Source of the DNA: Actinomycetota bacterium
Lineage (GTDB): Bacteria; Actinomycetota; Actinomycetes; Nanopelagicales; Nanopelagicaceae
Direction: 5' to 3'
DNA length: 7,618 nt
Assembly: GCA_009705025.1 (NCBI GenBank)
Contig: WLDA01000040.1
Coordinates: forward strand, 1 to 7,618
Each line of letters opens with the position of its first letter. Within the stretch, counting starts at the first letter, position 1. The notes beneath the pieces were generated by a model. It ran no database searches and was not told where the DNA came from. It was given only the letters and a program-made list of their open reading frames with translations. Positions 7,116 to 7,618 of this stretch are shown here, one piece after another. A program made the translations under genes and the position numbers.

Positions 7116-7618
7116 AGAATGCACAAGTAAGTAACAGCTGGAGAAAAGTTATTCAAGATAACTACGGTGTGCCAACAATCGCTCTTGTAAAAGGAAAAGG
7201 CAGTGAGGTATATGACGTTGAAGGCAAGAAATATCTTGATCTTCTAGGAGGAATTGCTACAAATGTATTGGGTCATGCGCATCCAGCGATTGTAAAAGCG
7301 GTAACTAAACAAGTTGGAACCTTGGGGCACGTTAGTAATTTTTACGCACATCCAAATGTTGTGGAATTAGCTCAAAAACTAGCATCCATGACTGGTGATA
7401 AAAGTGCTCGTGTGTTCTTTGCGCAATCAGGGGCCGAAGCAAATGAAGCAGCGCTCAAATTATCGCGTCGTACCGGTAGATACCGCATCGTTGCTGCGCA
7501 AGGTGCATTTCACGGGCGCACTATGGGTGCCCTCTCTATGACAGGCCAACCATCAAAACGCGAACCCTTTTTACCATTACTAAAGGGAATCAAACACGTC
7601 CCATTTGGTGATATCAAA
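7112..7618 (+). CDS. argD: Acetylornithine aminotransferase, N-terminal part (cut by window end)
   Basis: The frame stays open to the last base; 169 residues of an expected 390 or so are present. The protein is a fold-type I, class III aminotransferase that uses pyridoxal phosphate (PLP) to convert N-acetylglutamate semialdehyde to N-acetylornithine with glutamate as amino donor. The N-terminus has the family pattern W..VIQDNYGVP (10-21), then YLDLLGGIATNVLGHAHP (41-58) and HVSNFY (73-78). SGAEANEAALKLSR (106-119) is the loop that binds the PLP phosphate, and FHGRT (133-137) holds the aromatic residue that stacks on the cofactor ring. The PLP-binding Lys lies beyond the window. The ATG at 7112 overlaps the argB stop (ATGA), and GGTGAGAG at 7103-7110 is purine-rich but very close to the start. 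Related aminotransferases for GABA or ornithine share these motifs, but the position after argB makes ArgD the clear choice. Confidence 0.95.
   Translation, partial: MKNAQVSNSWRKVIQDNYGVPTIALVKGKGSEVYDVEGKKYLDLLGGIATNVLGHAHPAIVKAVTKQVGTLGHVSNFYAHPNVVELAQKLASMTGDKSARVFFAQSGAEANEAALKLSRRTGRYRIVAAQGAFHGRTMGALSMTGQPSKREPFLPLLKGIKHVPFGDIK

Overview
The window is a compact, almost fully coding, all plus-strand stretch of what is most likely a low-GC actinobacterium. The gene order (SpoU/TrmH-type rRNA methyltransferase, pheS, pheT, argC, argJ, argB, argD) is the classic actinobacterial arrangement, in which infC-rpmI-rplT normally lie just upstream and argF-argR-argG-argH downstream. The base composition looks AT-leaning (roughly mid-40s % GC by eye, not calculated), unlike soil actinomycetes. 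Together with the tiny or negative intergenic gaps this suggests a streamlined freshwater or marine planktonic actinobacterium (for example the acI/Nanopelagicales type). That placement is inference from gene order, composition and protein style.

Layout: bases 1-693 hold the 3' part of an RNA 2'-O-methyltransferase gene. After a 10-base gap come pheS (704-1711) and pheT (1711-4158), the two subunits of phenylalanyl-tRNA synthetase, joined by a one-base TAATG overlap. A 46-base gap separates pheT from argC. It is the only non-coding stretch of any size, and it carries three 10-base repeats resembling an ArgR operator plus a promoter that appears to start transcription exactly at the argC ATG. 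Then argC (4205-5200), argJ (5197-6333), argB (6330-7115) and argD (7112 to the window edge) follow, each overlapping the next by the four bases ATGA.

The arg genes encode consecutive or linked steps of ornithine synthesis by the acetyl-recycling route: ArgJ makes N-acetylglutamate by moving acetyl from N-acetylornithine to glutamate, ArgB phosphorylates it, ArgC reduces it to the semialdehyde, and ArgD transaminates it to N-acetylornithine. The most interesting points are the ArgR-like operator built into the pheT stop codon, the apparently leaderless argC mRNA, and an ArgB that lacks both the N-terminal extension and the C-terminal signature of arginine-sensitive kinases. The last point suggests that feedback control at this step has been lost or moved. 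No mobile element, CRISPR, RNA gene or novel multi-gene system was seen.
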